From: Elysia crispata | Lineage: Eukaryota > Mollusca > Gastropoda > Plakobranchidae | DNA length: 64,000 bases | NCBI GenBank assembly: GCA_033675545.1 | Contig: JAWDGP010004560.1 | Location: 56,001-120,000 of the forward strand | Direction of reading: 5' to 3' | In this document: positions 26,360-39,739 of the stretch, piece after piece | Numbering within the stretch: the stretch's first letter is position 1 | Layout of the letters: each line of letters starts with the position of its first letter | Made by a program: the position numbers and the translations under genes | The notes under the pieces: generated by a model | The model's database searches: none | Told to the model about the DNA's origin: nothing | What the model saw: only the letters and a program-made list of their open reading frames with translations

Positions 26360-26972
26360 GTAAGGGTCAGGAAATATATCGTGATTTTATCAAATGACTC
26401 AAATTGTTTAGCTAATTATTTGTAAACTTAGCCATCCCTCAGCACCTCCGTTTCACAAAACATGTAGAAATGTACATTTCTTTTAGGGGGGGGGGGGGGG
26501 GGTGGGAGAGAATCCAAGTTTGACTTCGTTTTTTTATATTCTTTTATTTTCCTGTAGCAAAGTGATCAGGTTTTCCCATTGTATGATCGCCATTGAAAGA
26601 ATGGAATCTGACTGGACTAACAAATCTGGGATTTTGTTTTTTTTTTTTTGGGGGGAAGGGGGGCAGAATCTGGTCAGGCTGATCTAGTTCATGAATATTG
26701 ACCCTTTAAAACTAATCTTTCAATGAGTAAAGCAACATAATTATGGTACCGATAATAAATTATGACTATAGTACAAATAATGACTAGTTGAATACTAATT
26801 ATTTCATCAGGTTTTGCATCATATTACTGGCTCTTTTTTTTCTATGTTTATTGTAGGCTTTTTCTTTCTTATTCTTCTTTTCTTTTTTCTGTAATTTTCT
26901 GTTAATCTAATGGCAAATCTTCCTTTTTTCTGTAATTTTCTGTTATGATATAATGGCAAATCTGCTCCGCAG
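26360..26972 (+). other. Intron 2
   Basis: GT/AG, phase 1. It contains a poly-G run near 26486 and T-rich sequence; no gene is seen. Confidence 0.85.
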
Positions 26973-29900
26973 GAATGGCATCCTCCGCTGACTTGACTAA
27001 AATACTGGAACCCGTATCGCGTCAGAGGAGATCCTTAGAGGCTAGTAAGAATGAACCATCCTCGGGGCAGACGTCAGGACTTCAGGTACACACCACTTCC
27101 GGTTTCAGTATGGACGGTTTTCTTGATATCAGGTCCTCAACAGCAACTGTTGTAGATCCTACTCCAGCCAGTTACCTTCAAATATCAGCCACGCCAGCCC
27201 CAGAGTTGATGACGCTGTCAGCAGAAGTCCAACTCTCCTCCCTCTCCCCTAACGCCTTCTCTAATCCTCAGAGTGATCTCCCTTCCCTGTTGCCGTCCCC
27301 GACACAACCAGAGACGTCTGCTGCTGTCCTTGACCTGAGCGGTGTCTCTGACAGTCCAGCGAGTGTTAAAGTAGGGTTTGTAAAGAGCACTGAGTTTTTT
27401 CCTCACGTTACCTCACAGAGTGAGGCCTTTTCGAGTTCTCTTAGAGGTTTTGACACCCCAAGTGTCAAAGGTTTTGTGCCTTTGACACCGAGTTTTTCAT
27501 TAGATGTGTCATTTTTGTCTGAAGACAATAATTTACAATCAGCAACTTTGACAAAGGAAATAACTGACACGCCAACATTTGTAAGTTTAGTTTTAAGTTA
27601 TTCAGACACAACACAAGTCTTTCCTGAAGTTGGAGACTCTCTCGAACAATCCAGGTTACAAGAATCTCATTCTCTCTCACTGAAAACGGAACAGATTCTC
27701 GTAGGATCCACTTTGGCTTCAGCTTACTTTGATTCTGAAACATCTTTGCCTTCTACCATATTAGTTATTGCAGGTTTATCTTCTGTAAACAGCAACATTT
27801 TCATTGAGGATGGAGGGACGTTCTTCGATTCTAGAGCTTTAACAGCACCGACCATATTCGACTCAGCAAAAGAAATAACCTCAGTAATAGACTCAGCTGT
27901 GGCAAGACCTGTATTGGATTTTTCAACTTCATCAATCCCACCGTCAATACCAGATACATCTCAAATGTCAGAATCTTATTTTAAGGAGACAGATTCTTTA
28001 TCAACCACATCGGGGCAAACGATGGAGTTGAATGCGTCTATGGAGTTTGCTGAACTTATTTCTTCCGAAAGTGCAGATCTTCGACCCAGCATAGGAATAT
28101 CGAAACAGGGGTCATTAGATACCATTTCGTTTCCCTCGGAAATGTCCAAATTTGCGCAGAATACTCTTTCCTTACATGACATTTTTTCAACTTCTGATGG
28201 AACTTCTATGGGAGCAATGTCTACGTTGGAGGTGGACATGTCAGCTCTGTCACCTTTTCATGAGTTTGTCAGTGCCTCAACCTCGTCAGGTTTACAGCCT
28301 GTTTTGCCATCCCTGCCGTATCCTGGCTTTGCCAGTGTCGTTTCAGCCTCTTCTTCAACAGAACAGAGTGAAACCTCAGCCATACATTTGTTTTTTCCTT
28401 CTGAGAGCCCAACTTTCATTCGCCCAATTTCATCTACAGTTTTATTACAGTCTTCAGATAATACATATGGCAGTTTTTCCTTAAGCTTTACAGAATCTCA
28501 TATCTTTAGAAATCAAACAGTTACTAGAATGACAGAATATTTTACGCTTTTATCAAGTCAAGTTCTATCTATTGATAATTTAAATTTTGAAACGACGGCA
28601 GCTGAAGATTCCGTGACACTATCACCATCCATGGTAGAGCCATTCCCATCTTCAGAGATCCTGTCATCACAGCACATTTATACATTGAACTATTCATCAG
28701 ATCAAAGCTATTCTCTGTTCAAGTCTACATATGACACAGAAGCTATCATGTCCACAGCGACGATCAATGTCACTGAGGTTGAGAACTCATTTTCCTCCCA
28801 TAGATCTGATAAACTGATCATATCGCCGTATGTTCACACAGAAAGTAACAGTTATCATTTGAAAATGAACCACACAGATATAGTAATGTCTTCGTCTGCT
28901 GTTTATCCTGACATTGATAGCATTAGGTTAACGGCATTTGGGAACACTGAGACCGTTTCTAGTTTTGCTGTTTTCTCTGAAATTGAAAATGCAACAAGTT
29001 CTCTGTCCTTATTTACAAATCATAGTATAGAGGGGACTGAAGTTGAAGTTTCGGGTAGTACAAATCTAACCTTGAGCGCCCTTGAAATAGCTGAGACAAA
29101 ATCTCTCGTGGGTACCATCAGAATGTCTGATGGAGCGCTGTTCACGAACTATGCGACAGTGGAGCCAACCCCAACTCTTAATATTTCAGGATTGTTGACG
29201 GACTTACGAGATGTTGACAGCAATAGAACTGAGATACGTTCAAGTTCGGAGCAACTGTCAGAACTACCAAAAAGCACAGAAGGCATGAGTTTAACGCCTG
29301 TGTATTCCTCACCAGATCTCCAATCAACAGTTTTTGAAGGTCTTTCTACTCCAAGACTGGCTTACACGGATAATATTACCCAGACTTTGTTATATAGTTC
29401 TGAGTTCAGCAGTGTTTCAATTGTTTCTCACACTCCACCTTTGTTTCAAGAAGCAGATGCTGCAAATACTTCGCAAACAGTGTCATCTACACAGCTTGAT
29501 TCCTATGGGTTCTTGGGATTTTCTACTACAGCTTTCACGTCAAAAAGGGATACGTTTTCATACCTTTATGATTTGAGTTCCGCTTTTTCTGGATCGATAG
29601 ACACCAATCTTACCGCGATATCGCCTCTTTTACCGTCTTATAAAACAAATGAAACCAACATCATCTCAGCAACGTCAAGCTCCACAGCTGAAATGCTCTC
29701 AAATTTCTTTTCAACACCTCAAGGACAACTTTCGACTGAAATAATCGACCTAATCAACTCTACTGTTGACTCATTCGGCATCAACCGAAGCCTTTCACCA
29801 CCCACTTCTTCCTATTTACTAGACAGCATTATGTTGACTACCAGTTTTTCTGATGTCAATGAAACTGCGGCAGAACTTTTCCAACAGCCGTCCTCACCCT

Positions 29901-30172
29901 TCCCATCCAGCCCGACAGAATATTTCTTCAACGATGCGAGTCCAAACATGACCTATGTGTTACCTCCCCTGCCTAACAGTGATGCCCTTTCCACCAGCTC
30001 CTCTCTTATCAGTGTCACCACAGACGAAGCTTCACATGACCCGACTAACCTCTTCCCGTCTCGCCCGACTGCCACCCTCAACATGTCTCTTCTGATCCAG
30101 TCCATTTCAGGTCGGCCGACACCAGTACCATCTGGCCTAGTTTCTGGAAGCTTCATCCAATTTTCCTCACAG
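26973..30172 (+). CDS. Giant transmembrane protein, exon 3 (Ser/Thr-rich ectodomain)
   Basis: A 3200-base exon that stays open throughout. It enters with two bases (G plus GA gives Gly) after CTCCGCAG and leaves in phase 0 at TCACAG, then GTTCGT. The encoded 1,066 or so residues are Ser/Thr-rich and nearly cysteine-free, with many N-glycosylation sequons (for example NQTVT, NYSSD, NVTEV, NATSS, NLTLS, NMTYV). This indicates a secreted, glycosylated stalk. There is a basic RRQRRS motif near the start. The donor is rather weak. A stronger-looking donor at 30222 would leave phase 1, which does not fit the next exon, so 30172 is preferred. Confidence 0.85.
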
Positions 30173-30626
30173 GTTCGTCGACGCAATACATATCCGTTAT
30201 TTATAGAATTGAAACTCCCTGGTAATCGTTGTTGTATACCCGTTCTCAAACCTTTAAATTTTAACCTCTAACCCTTTCCCGGTTTGGATCTGGTACCATT
30301 GTTGCCACAAAACAGTCAAAGTTTTCCAGAAACCACTTTGATTCCCTAGGAAACTTGTAGCTGTGTCTTTCGGATTAAATCTGAGCATGCCAGTAGATGA
30401 TTTCATTATTACTTTTTCTCCACTAGTTTAACCGAGTATTATCTCCTTTTTTCTTTCTACCCTTATGTCTTTTTCTTGAATTCTATGAGTTGTTTTTTTT
30501 CCAAATTATATTGCCGTTCTTGATCTGTCCGTCTCTCTCTGAGACTTTATGTGGCTCCATCTGTGAACCATATTGCAAGTGAAACACTTTCTCTTTGATC
30601 TCTCTCTCTGCCTCTCTTTCTCTGTC

Positions 30627-30709
<83 letters not shown>

Positions 30710-31133
30710 GTGCGTCTCTTTCCCATTCAGCTTTTGTTTCTTTGCCTGTAATTTACAACTTAAGATTTATGTCTACCATTTAGAAAAAATTCTCTGAACC
30801 CTTCTCTGTGAATCTGGATATCAAGCATGTGTCATTGAGCACTTTCAACCGTGATTTTCTTCCACACACATTTTTTAAAACTTTCCTTTGTGTGATTTTT
30901 TTTTTTTTGATGTGACCCTCCAATTTTTTTTTCAAATAACTTTTTCCTTGAACATGTGTCTTTTTATGTGGATTTTTCTGCTTGAATTTTTCCCAGTTTA
31001 ATCAACTAACTTAGACCTAATAAGACTAGTATGTGTACACGATCCCTTTCCTCTCATTTTTTATTCTACTCATCATTTTATCTTTTAGGTAAAACACCTT
31101 ATGTAGGAGATTTTTATATTTTTGTTCAAGCAG
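30173..31133 (+). other. Intron 3, with CT/CTGT microsatellite
   Basis: Phase 0 intron. A CT/TCTG tract lies at about 30598-30712. It ends in AAGCAG, a tandem NAGNAG acceptor. Confidence 0.8.
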
Positions 31134-34100
31134 GCGACTCCTGCACATGAAGCTGCGGACAGAATGTCCAAATATAAAACACTCATGGTGTTTTCTAAAA
31201 ACATTCCAGTCCTGATTTCCCCATCAGGAAAAGATCAAGCTACAGGTGTTGACACAAGCAATACAAATCGCCCAAGGATGGAGATGATATACACTGCTAC
31301 TGTCTCCACTAGTTCTCCATCTTTGCTGGATATCATGATCCCGGCTCTTGTATCATCTGATGGTCAAGAAAGCCAGAGGGGATCAATATCGATCTCACTA
31401 CAGCAGAGCCGCGCTATTGAAAGCACACAGAATTTTGCAAACAAAGGGATTAATTTCACAGCGTCAATTCACTTCAGCAATCAGCCATACACAACAGGCC
31501 AGTCACAGGAAACTTTCTATGTGTCAACACCAGCGGTGGAAACCGCCACACCAGTTCACAAGTCAGATTCTGAGAGTTTTGTAGAAAAATATCGCAACAG
31601 TGTGACGTCAAATAGTTTCATCAATGAAGCCAACGCTATTTTCACAAGAACTGTTTTGTCGATTATGCAAAATGATTCTCTCTCGCCAGATATTTTCCCT
31701 CAACCAACCACCCAGCATCTCCAAGCACAGACACTCGATTCAAGTCAGCCACAGTCTTTGCTGGTGACTAATTATGCCACGCAGATGATTTTAGACGAAA
31801 TATCCTCACGATTAGAACAATTCTCTGAGTTGACACTAAATAATATCTATACAGAGACACACCCAGTCCTGCCACAGCCAGAATCTTTACTAGCACACGA
31901 CATCTACACACAGACCCAATCAGGTGTTGTCTTAACAAACATGTTCACACGGACAAATGCCAACATACTTCTGTTAGCTTCTGGCCAAACAGATGTTCAT
32001 TTACAGACACACCCAACCCTATCAGCATCCGACACTGACCTATCAACTATCGCTCCCCAGATGTATACAGCCTCATCTCCAGCAGACTCCGGCTTAATAA
32101 ATATCCAGTTACAGACAGACAAAGTCTCTTTCTCGCCTTTGTCTGGCTTCAGTAATATCTACACACCCCTAGATACAGGCCTATCAAAGTCGGGTTCTAC
32201 CCTGACAGGTGTCAGTATACAGACAGAAACCGGCTTCTTTATCCCCACAGATATCAACACACAGTCAGGTATTGATTCATCTCAGTCAGATCCTATACCA
32301 ACAATTATCTATTCAGAGACAGCTCTGCCTCTATCGTTCTCTACTCTAACGAATAGTTATACGAAGAGAGATACGGAAGAGCCTACATCGGGCACTTTAC
32401 TTACAAATATCTATACAGAAGCGGAACCAAGGCTGTCCGTGTCTGTTATTATAACGTCCGCAGCGTCAGAGGGTGTTAAAACATCCTTTTCAGAGATTTT
32501 TAGTTCAGAACACCATTCACGTGATGTGGCCAACCGTTTGTTGCCTTCTGAGTTAAGTCCTGCTTCATTCTCAACACCAACAGATGAAATTTATCAAACT
32601 TTAACGGACGATTTACTCTTGTTTGATTCCTACAGCAACTTTCCAACACAGCGACAAATTTCAACTTACAGTAAACAAGGACAAACGTGGCCCGTTGGTA
32701 GTTCTGTAATAGGAACTGCGACAGATTCACCGAGGACCCTTGCCACATATTTTAGAAGCTTAGATCACCAAAATCATTTAACATTATTAGAATCAATCAG
32801 TCGTGAGACAATTCTGTCACCCGAAAGCTCTGAATCTGGCAATTCACAACCATTAGGTGAGACAAAAACTATGCCCACTTATGTAGAAACAAGTGGAAAT
32901 ATGCTTGAAATTTCCAAATCTGAGGCCTTTACAAAACACAATTTCCATCCATACATGACTTATCCTCAATATGGCGAGTATTCTTTGAACAAAATAGACT
33001 CTTTGTATACAAGTTCTACTTCTGAGACTCTTCCTGTAGACACTGAATTAGATATCGAAACATTGTGCTTCTTTTGTGATGAAAATTTTGAAAAGGAAAC
33101 AGCCTTATTCAGTGAATCAATTAATGAGAGAAACGGACCCTCAACTCTAAAACCAAACACCTTATTGTTGGAGTCATCCACATCTATTGGCTCCTCAGAA
33201 ACACAGGTATCAGGCATCTCCCAACATTTCCTCACAGAATTAGATCCGTCGTTCCGAAATTGGAGGTCTGACCCAGGAGAGGGAGTTTCTAGTTATGCCT
33301 CTCTGACGCCAGTCTTGCAATACACCCCAGATAGCGCGACCTTCATGGAAATAACGGCCAGCTTGCAAGACTTAGGCGACCAAACACCTATTGAACAAAG
33401 CATCTTCAGTTTCAAAGATACAAAAATTAGTACTCAGGTCAGGTTCACTCCATCATCTAGTGATAACCAAGAGATTGTCAAAACAGACGTCGCCATTTCT
33501 GTCTCCTTCCACTTCCTTAGCTCCAGCATGGGATTTACCGAATTTCCACAACTGTCTGCGACGACCCTTGATTTCTCAAACACGGAGTCAAATGTCCCAG
33601 ACCGTTACTCCTCGGCTAAATTTGACTCCACCGCTACCGTTCGAGACTCTTTCTCTTCTAGTAAACCGGCTATTCATCTGTCCAGTATGGTTGGCAACAG
33701 CGCCAATATCATAGAATCTTTCAATTCTAGTGATTCAAACTCTCAATCGTCATTAATCGACAGTTACAGGACCACTATTAGAGGATCGTCCACTTTTAGT
33801 GACACGGATACTCGGTCATCAAATACAGCAAAGTACAGCGTTACCATAACACAGTATTCTACAGCCATTGAAACTGATCAGCAGTCGTCAGTTTCAGAGA
33901 TTTATAATCCCACCAGAAGAGAATCCACTAATTCTCTCGACACGGATATCCAGCCATCGACTGACGCAAGTTACGGCGTCACTAACATGCAAGCTTTGAC
34001 TTTAAGGGATACAGATATTCAGATAAAGATAACCGAAAGAAAATATTTGACGCCGATATCATCCACTGGCTACGGGGAGTTGTATCCCAGAATCACCCAT

Positions 34101-36140
34101 TCTTTCTCTTCTAGTGTCATCAGACCTGAGTTTTCTTCATCGCCCCCATTTCCAGTCCATATTTTGACCACGGATATGAATAACCATCAAAACCAGCAAA
34201 CTTTTAGCATGATGTCCAATTTAGACGACTACAAAACATTTTACCCTTTTAGCAATTTCATAATATCATCTGCTGCCTATCAAGATACAATGCCATATTT
34301 TTCGAGCGATTATAGCTTGACAACCGCTTTGAGCGAATATTACATGACATCTGCCATGAGCTTTACTACTCTTCCATCATCTTTTAGGGATATCGTGACA
34401 TCTGCTTCGGGGGATCACTACATCGCATCTGCCTCAGTTGATTTTTTGATAACTGCCTCGATTAATAACTTCATGCTCTCTGCTTCAGGAGGTGCCAACA
34501 TATCAGTTTCAAGCGGTCTCATCATTTCTTCTGCTTCAGGGAATATCAGGACATCTCATGTGGGCGATCATGACAGGTCTTCTGCTTCAGGGAATATCAT
34601 GACATCTCATGTGGGCGATCATGTCAGGTCTTCTGCTTCAGGGGATGTAATGACATCTCATGTGGGCGATCATGTCAGGTCTTCTGCTTCAGAGGATATC
34701 ATGACATCTTATATGGCTGATCATGTCAGGTCTTCTGCTTCAGGGGATATCATGACATCTCATGTGGGCGATCATGTCAGGTCTTCTGCTTCAGAGGATA
34801 TCATGACATCTCATGTGGGCGATCATGTCAGGTCTTCTGCTTCAGAGGATATCATGACATCTTATATGGCTGATCATGTCAGGTCTTCTGCTTCAGGGGA
34901 TGTAATGACATCTCATGTGGGTGATCATGTCAGGTTTTCTGCTTCAAAGGATATCATGACATCTCATGTGGGCGATCATGTCATGTCTTCTGTTTCAGGG
35001 TCTATCATGATGTCTGCTTACGAAGAAAATAGCATGACATTTACTTTGGGAAATTTCATCATGCCATCAGCTACAAAAGCTTATAGTACCACACGATTTG
35101 TTTCAGTAGACACGCAATCTGCATCAGGCAATTACGTCGTAACATCGGCTTCGGGTGAGTACATCATGTCATCTGCTTCAGCGGGTTATATCATGTCACT
35201 TGCTTCAAGATTGTTTATGTCATCAACTTCGGCGGATTATGTCATGTCATATCCTTCGAGTATCTATAATGTGGCTTCGGCGTCAAGTTATTTTCTTTCA
35301 TCTCCTTCAGTGCAGGACGTAATGTCATCAGAGTCTGTGGCGTATAGCATAGCATCTACATTCAGCAACTATAACCCCACATCGTATTCAAACCATCAAA
35401 AAGTAACACCTCCATTGAGTGATGGTTTACTGACTTCAGAAATAGGAGATTACAGAACAGTATCAGCCTTGAATAGTTACTTGGTGCCATCTGATTCACA
35501 CAGCAATACAATAATATCTGGCTCGCAAAATTCTTTGATGCCATCTGAGTTTCAGGATAATATTTCAAAACCTTTCTCTGGTTATAGCTCTGAAGTGTTT
35601 ACTCCGGACACATTCATTTCTGCATCTTCTCAACTCGAATATAAAGAAACAACTGCTATCCTTGAAGAGGAAGCAAACAGCTCTACAGCCACAGCTGGGA
35701 CGGGTAGTAAATCAGTGCCTATTAAAGACTATCAAAACATGATATCCGCATCAGGCAACAATGACTGGAAATTTTCTTCGACAAATCCAAGAGTGACAAA
35801 TACTTTGAAAACTTTTGGAATATTGACGTTTGCTTTTAGCAAAGGAATATCTACAATACTGGGGTCTATAGCAGGATCAGATTTGAAAATTGACACTTCT
35901 GCATTGGAAAATTTCGAATTTGGACTTACATTAAGCACAACATCTACTTCAGAAGATTTCTCATTGGCCTATACTTATTTTGGCCAGGCCCCACCAGGAA
36001 TCCCCGACAGCCAACCCTACTCCTCGGTGATATATCTCTCTAGCACTATGGCCACTACCACGTTTGCTTCTGATCCGATCTATTCTCCTTTAGGTCCCAC
36101 TCCCGTCACTAAATCTTCCTTTTTCAGAGTCTCCAGAGAA
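31134..36140 (+). CDS. Giant transmembrane protein, exon 4 (5.0-kb ectodomain exon with internal repeats)
   Basis: The largest exon, 1,669 codons with no stop, phase 0 at both ends. The acceptor is the tandem AAGCAG, so an extra glutamine may be included in some transcripts. An in-frame TAG at 31104-31106 bounds the exon. The donor is AGAGAA, then GTAAGT, a near-consensus site. The protein is Ser/Thr-rich throughout. Its first third carries a loose repeat of about 20 residues around NIYTET/NIYTEA words (about 31840-32430). Near 33061 is a rare cysteine pair (TLCFFCDE). Its last third has nine tandem 17-residue units (about 34535-34995), followed by decayed SASxxYIMS-type units. Such long repetitive ectodomain exons are common in mucin-like membrane proteins. 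The sequence itself is not recognised. Confidence 0.88.
34535..34998 (+). repeat. Coding 51-bp repeat, nine copies (17 residues each)
   Basis: In-frame units of the type RSSASGDIMTSHVGDHV. Two copies carry SYMADHV instead of SHVGDHV, and the positions before DI alternate among G, E and K. Length is a multiple of three, and all copies keep the reading frame inside exon 4, unlike the intronic arrays. Confidence 0.95.
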
Positions 36141-37512
36141 GTAAGTATCATGATATTTAAACTTTCAAAAGTGTTTTTTTCACCGTCTGCTTTGATTGCT
36201 ATTATTTTCTTCTTATGCTTGTTGAATTCCGGTTTTGTGTAGTGAGTTCCGCTCTGTTTTAATAGTTTCCAATTTTTAAGCAATTTTAATCTCGAATTTG
36301 GATGATTTGTGTGGAATTACTCCCTTCATATCGTAGATCTTTTCACTTTATATCATTCTTTCACCACTTTCTCAACTTTCATCACTTTCATAGTGACATT
36401 TATAATCCTCCGCCAAACTTTACCGTATTAACCATTTAGAGTAAAATCTAGATTTCTTTAATTGATTTGTATTTTGCAGATGCAACATATCTACTAAGTA
36501 GCGTTTTGTAAATATTACATGTACATTATTATCCAATAGACAGGTTTTTATTGCAAGTAATTTCACTTTTATAACTTAATCTTAGTTTTCTTTTCATAAT
36601 TAGTCTTCAGCTTTCAATACACAGGAAAAATTATGTCAAGCCAAACCTATCCTTAGTATTGAAAGTTGAAAGATTTTCAAATCTAATTCATCAACTAAAT
36701 TTAGCTTCACATTATGGTTCTTTTTTACAGACACTTTTATTTGCTTTTAGAATATTTTTCTTAAATCATAAGTTGTAGCTTTCAATATTTAATGTGTAGA
36801 ATGCATGATATATTTGCTTTTAAACTAACGCTACCGCTCGATCTAATCTGATTTTATGAAAGAGCAATATTTATCGATAAATATATCTAACACAGTTATA
36901 ATAATTATATTTAAGTATGAAATCAGAACTATTACGCTTATAAGGTGCTATACCTTTCCTTCATATTCAAATTCGAATTCGGTAAATAAGTTCTTGGTTT
37001 GTCACATTAGAATCTTTTCATTTTGAATTGAACTATAAATACACACAATTATTCGCTTATTTCTAATTTAAACATCTGCATGTAACAATAACATTCAATT
37101 CTCCTAAATCTCCAAGATAAATATGACTTATTACTCTCATTTGTCAAAACTGCAGCTGTTGCTCCCATGACTCAGATAGAGCAAATAAAAATTCCTTGAG
37201 TATATATAAATATATTGAGTTTTATCAGCATTTCAAAGGGCAACTTTTCGTTTGAAGAACAGTTAATACATAATGCTTACAATGTTTTACAAAAGAAAAA
37301 AAGCTTAAATATATGCATATTGTACTAAAAAATATTTCCTTCATAATTATTCATGATGAGAGAAGCAAAGTTAAGGATTACTCTAAATATGCGAATATAT
37401 ATCATTATATGTTAAAGCTTTGGATAAACTGAATTCTCTCTAAAAAAAAAGATACTTTGGCAAAACAAAAGTGGGTCTATGAATCTTCATTATTTTTTTA
37501 ATCTTCTTTCAG
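36141..37512 (+). other. Intron 4
   Basis: AT-rich, phase 0, ends TTCTTTCAG. No tandem repeat or gene is seen. Confidence 0.85.
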
Positions 37513-38673
37513 AGCGACGAACTCGATGTGTCGACGGCACAGAATATCGGCTTGTTTCCCTCATCCCTTCTGAATGAAGATGTATTCAACAACAGCAGCA
37601 GCGATGCCACCTCTGGTTTATTTAGTGATCTTGAGAATTCCACAACTGTAGGAAATCTCGCCACAGCCTTTATCCCAACATCCTCTTTTAACTTCACTCA
37701 ACCTCTACAATCGAGCTTAGATCTCTCCTTGTCAAACTTTGAGCTGAATGGGAGTTCATCAGTTGCTCCTGTGAACGACACAATCAGGTCTTCAGAGACA
37801 GCTGAGGATGTTTTGTCAGCCACCTCTTCCTTCTTTTGGCCTTCAAATTCCGCCGCAGAGATCCAGCCCTCGTCATCGCAAGCTGATGACAGTTTGTTTT
37901 CAATAATCCCATCTTCAGTTTTAGAGAACAACGATAGTATCTCCATTCTACCGACCTCCGTGTTAGACTTGGACAACAGTTTGGCGAATTCCACAGCAAA
38001 CTCTGTCACGGACATGTCTTCATTAGGAATTGCAGAATTTAAATCAATAAACGTGTCTGATTTCTTCCCGAGTTTGCTTGGGTCCGAGACTGACATTCCT
38101 GAAATGACATCTTCAGTCCAAGCACTGCCCTCTCAAAGCCTGAGCGATACAGAATCTTGGCCCACACCTACCGACGCAGAATCAATGTATAGTACGTACA
38201 TAGTCTTAGAATCAATGTATAGTACGCACATAGCCTCAGAGAGTCTGTTAGACTACATGACTCAATCTTCTAGCATTCCTGACACCAGCGAACTATTTAC
38301 AATTATACCAGAATCTTCAAATATCTTTGAAAGTTCCACGAATGCCACAATCTTCTTGGAAGTTTCCACAACATCTTCTGGAGTCGAAAATGTAACATTT
38401 AGGTCATCAAGAACAGCTGAAGATATTTCATTTCTCCCGCCGACTTTGTCTCAATCTGAGGCTCCTCATTCAGAGTCTGAATTTTCTTTAGATAACAGCA
38501 ATACCAAACATACGCAGACCTTGGCAAGTTCTCCAACATTAATGTTATCATCGTTATCACCAGACGTTGACGGTATATCATCATACCCAGTCACCCAGCC
38601 AGACGGGTTTCTGAGCCCCACGGTCACAGTGGAAAGTCTGAGCTCCTCAGCTTTTTACCTCGACAGTACCACG
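37513..38673 (+). CDS. Giant transmembrane protein, exon 5 (Ser/Thr-rich ectodomain)
   Basis: 387 codons, phase 0 at both ends, with strong acceptor TTCTTTCAG and donor CCACG, then GTAAGG. The composition matches exons 2-4: Ser, Thr, Glu/Asp and Pro rich, several NXS/T sequons (NNSSSD, NSTTV, NVSDF, NATIF, NVTFR) and essentially no Cys. A short in-frame duplication around SMYST occurs near 38185-38240. It continues the glycosylated stalk. Confidence 0.87.
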
Positions 38674-39405
38674 GTAAGGCAGCTTAGAGGGAAAGTACTT
38701 GAACAAAGAAATGCTTTGTTTGTGTTACGTAATTTCATATGCACTTAAATCTTATCCGAATTTATCCCTCTCAGCCGTTTGCCTCCTTCCTTTCGCATAT
38801 CTGACTGTCTGTCCATCTCTTTATATCCTTTCAACTGACTTCATCTCCTTCTCTCTATCAATCTCTATAGGCTGTTCATTCGTCCGCTCTCTGTGTGTCG
38901 GAGAGAGAAAGTTTTTCTCCCGTTTACAAGCCTTAAAAATTCTTCGTCATTTTCACTTTCAAATAGTATTTATTATATTATATTATTTTGGACAATGAAT
39001 TGTAGAAACATGGGTTTTATTGCCTTTCATTTTATTATTCCTTCGATTAGAAACAAAGTTACAACACTCACTATATGCGCTTTAAACCTAATAATAAGCA
39101 GTGGGAAAAAAAAAAAACTATTATAATTATGTATGCTTTTTTCTTTGCCAATATTCCTCATGGTTTTTCTAGAATTGTCTTCCAACAGTACTTCATACAT
39201 GCATGATGGGGCAAACAAAAATTACAACAGCATTTTTTTAATTTATATCCCTCTGGAGTGTATGATTTTAGAGCTTTGTTCTGCTTGATAGAAACATTTA
39301 ATATAACAGACAACTTGAGAAACATTTTTCTTCTTTTTTTAAGGTGGCATTTTCTAAAGGGGACGCTACTGCGTTATTATAATTTAATCATTCTTTTCTC
39401 CACAG
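38674..39405 (+). other. Intron 5
   Basis: Phase 0 intron of 732 bases ending TTTTCTCCACAG. No gene or long repeat. Confidence 0.85.
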
Positions 39406-39739
39406 TTATTTCCTCTAGACCTCACTCGCTCACCAACTGATGCCTCAAGTTCTGTAGATCTAAGCCTGTCGCCTTCAGAAACATCGGTGTCGATTTTACA
39501 AACAAGCGAAACAACTCCAGCCTTAGTTTTAACACCTGTCGAAGCTTCCGCATCTGCTGCAGCCTCATCCTCCGTATCACTGACATCTTTATCACCAACA
39601 CCAACACCATCAACAACAACAACAACAACAACAACAACAACGCAATCGGCCTCGGCAACTCCGACACCCCAGCCACCAGATCCAACCACTCCTACCATAG
39701 AAGGCAGCTCCAACGACACGCAGTTCTGGGTCGTAACGC
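39406..39739 (+). CDS. Giant transmembrane protein, exon 6 (Thr/Pro-rich end of the stalk)
   Basis: Phase 0 in, phase 1 out. It encodes about 111 residues. Ser/Thr/Pro sequence includes a run of ten threonines written by an ACA microsatellite (about 39611-39642), then PTPQPPDPTTP. It ends NDTQFWVVT, where the mucin-like composition gives way to the juxtamembrane module. The split codon with exon 7 gives glutamine (C plus AG). Confidence 0.88.

Noticed and set aside
30173-30271. Exon 3 running on to the stop at 30271, or using the donor at 30222
   Set aside because: The 30222 donor leaves phase 1, which exon 4 cannot accept. The 30172 donor leaves phase 0 and fits.
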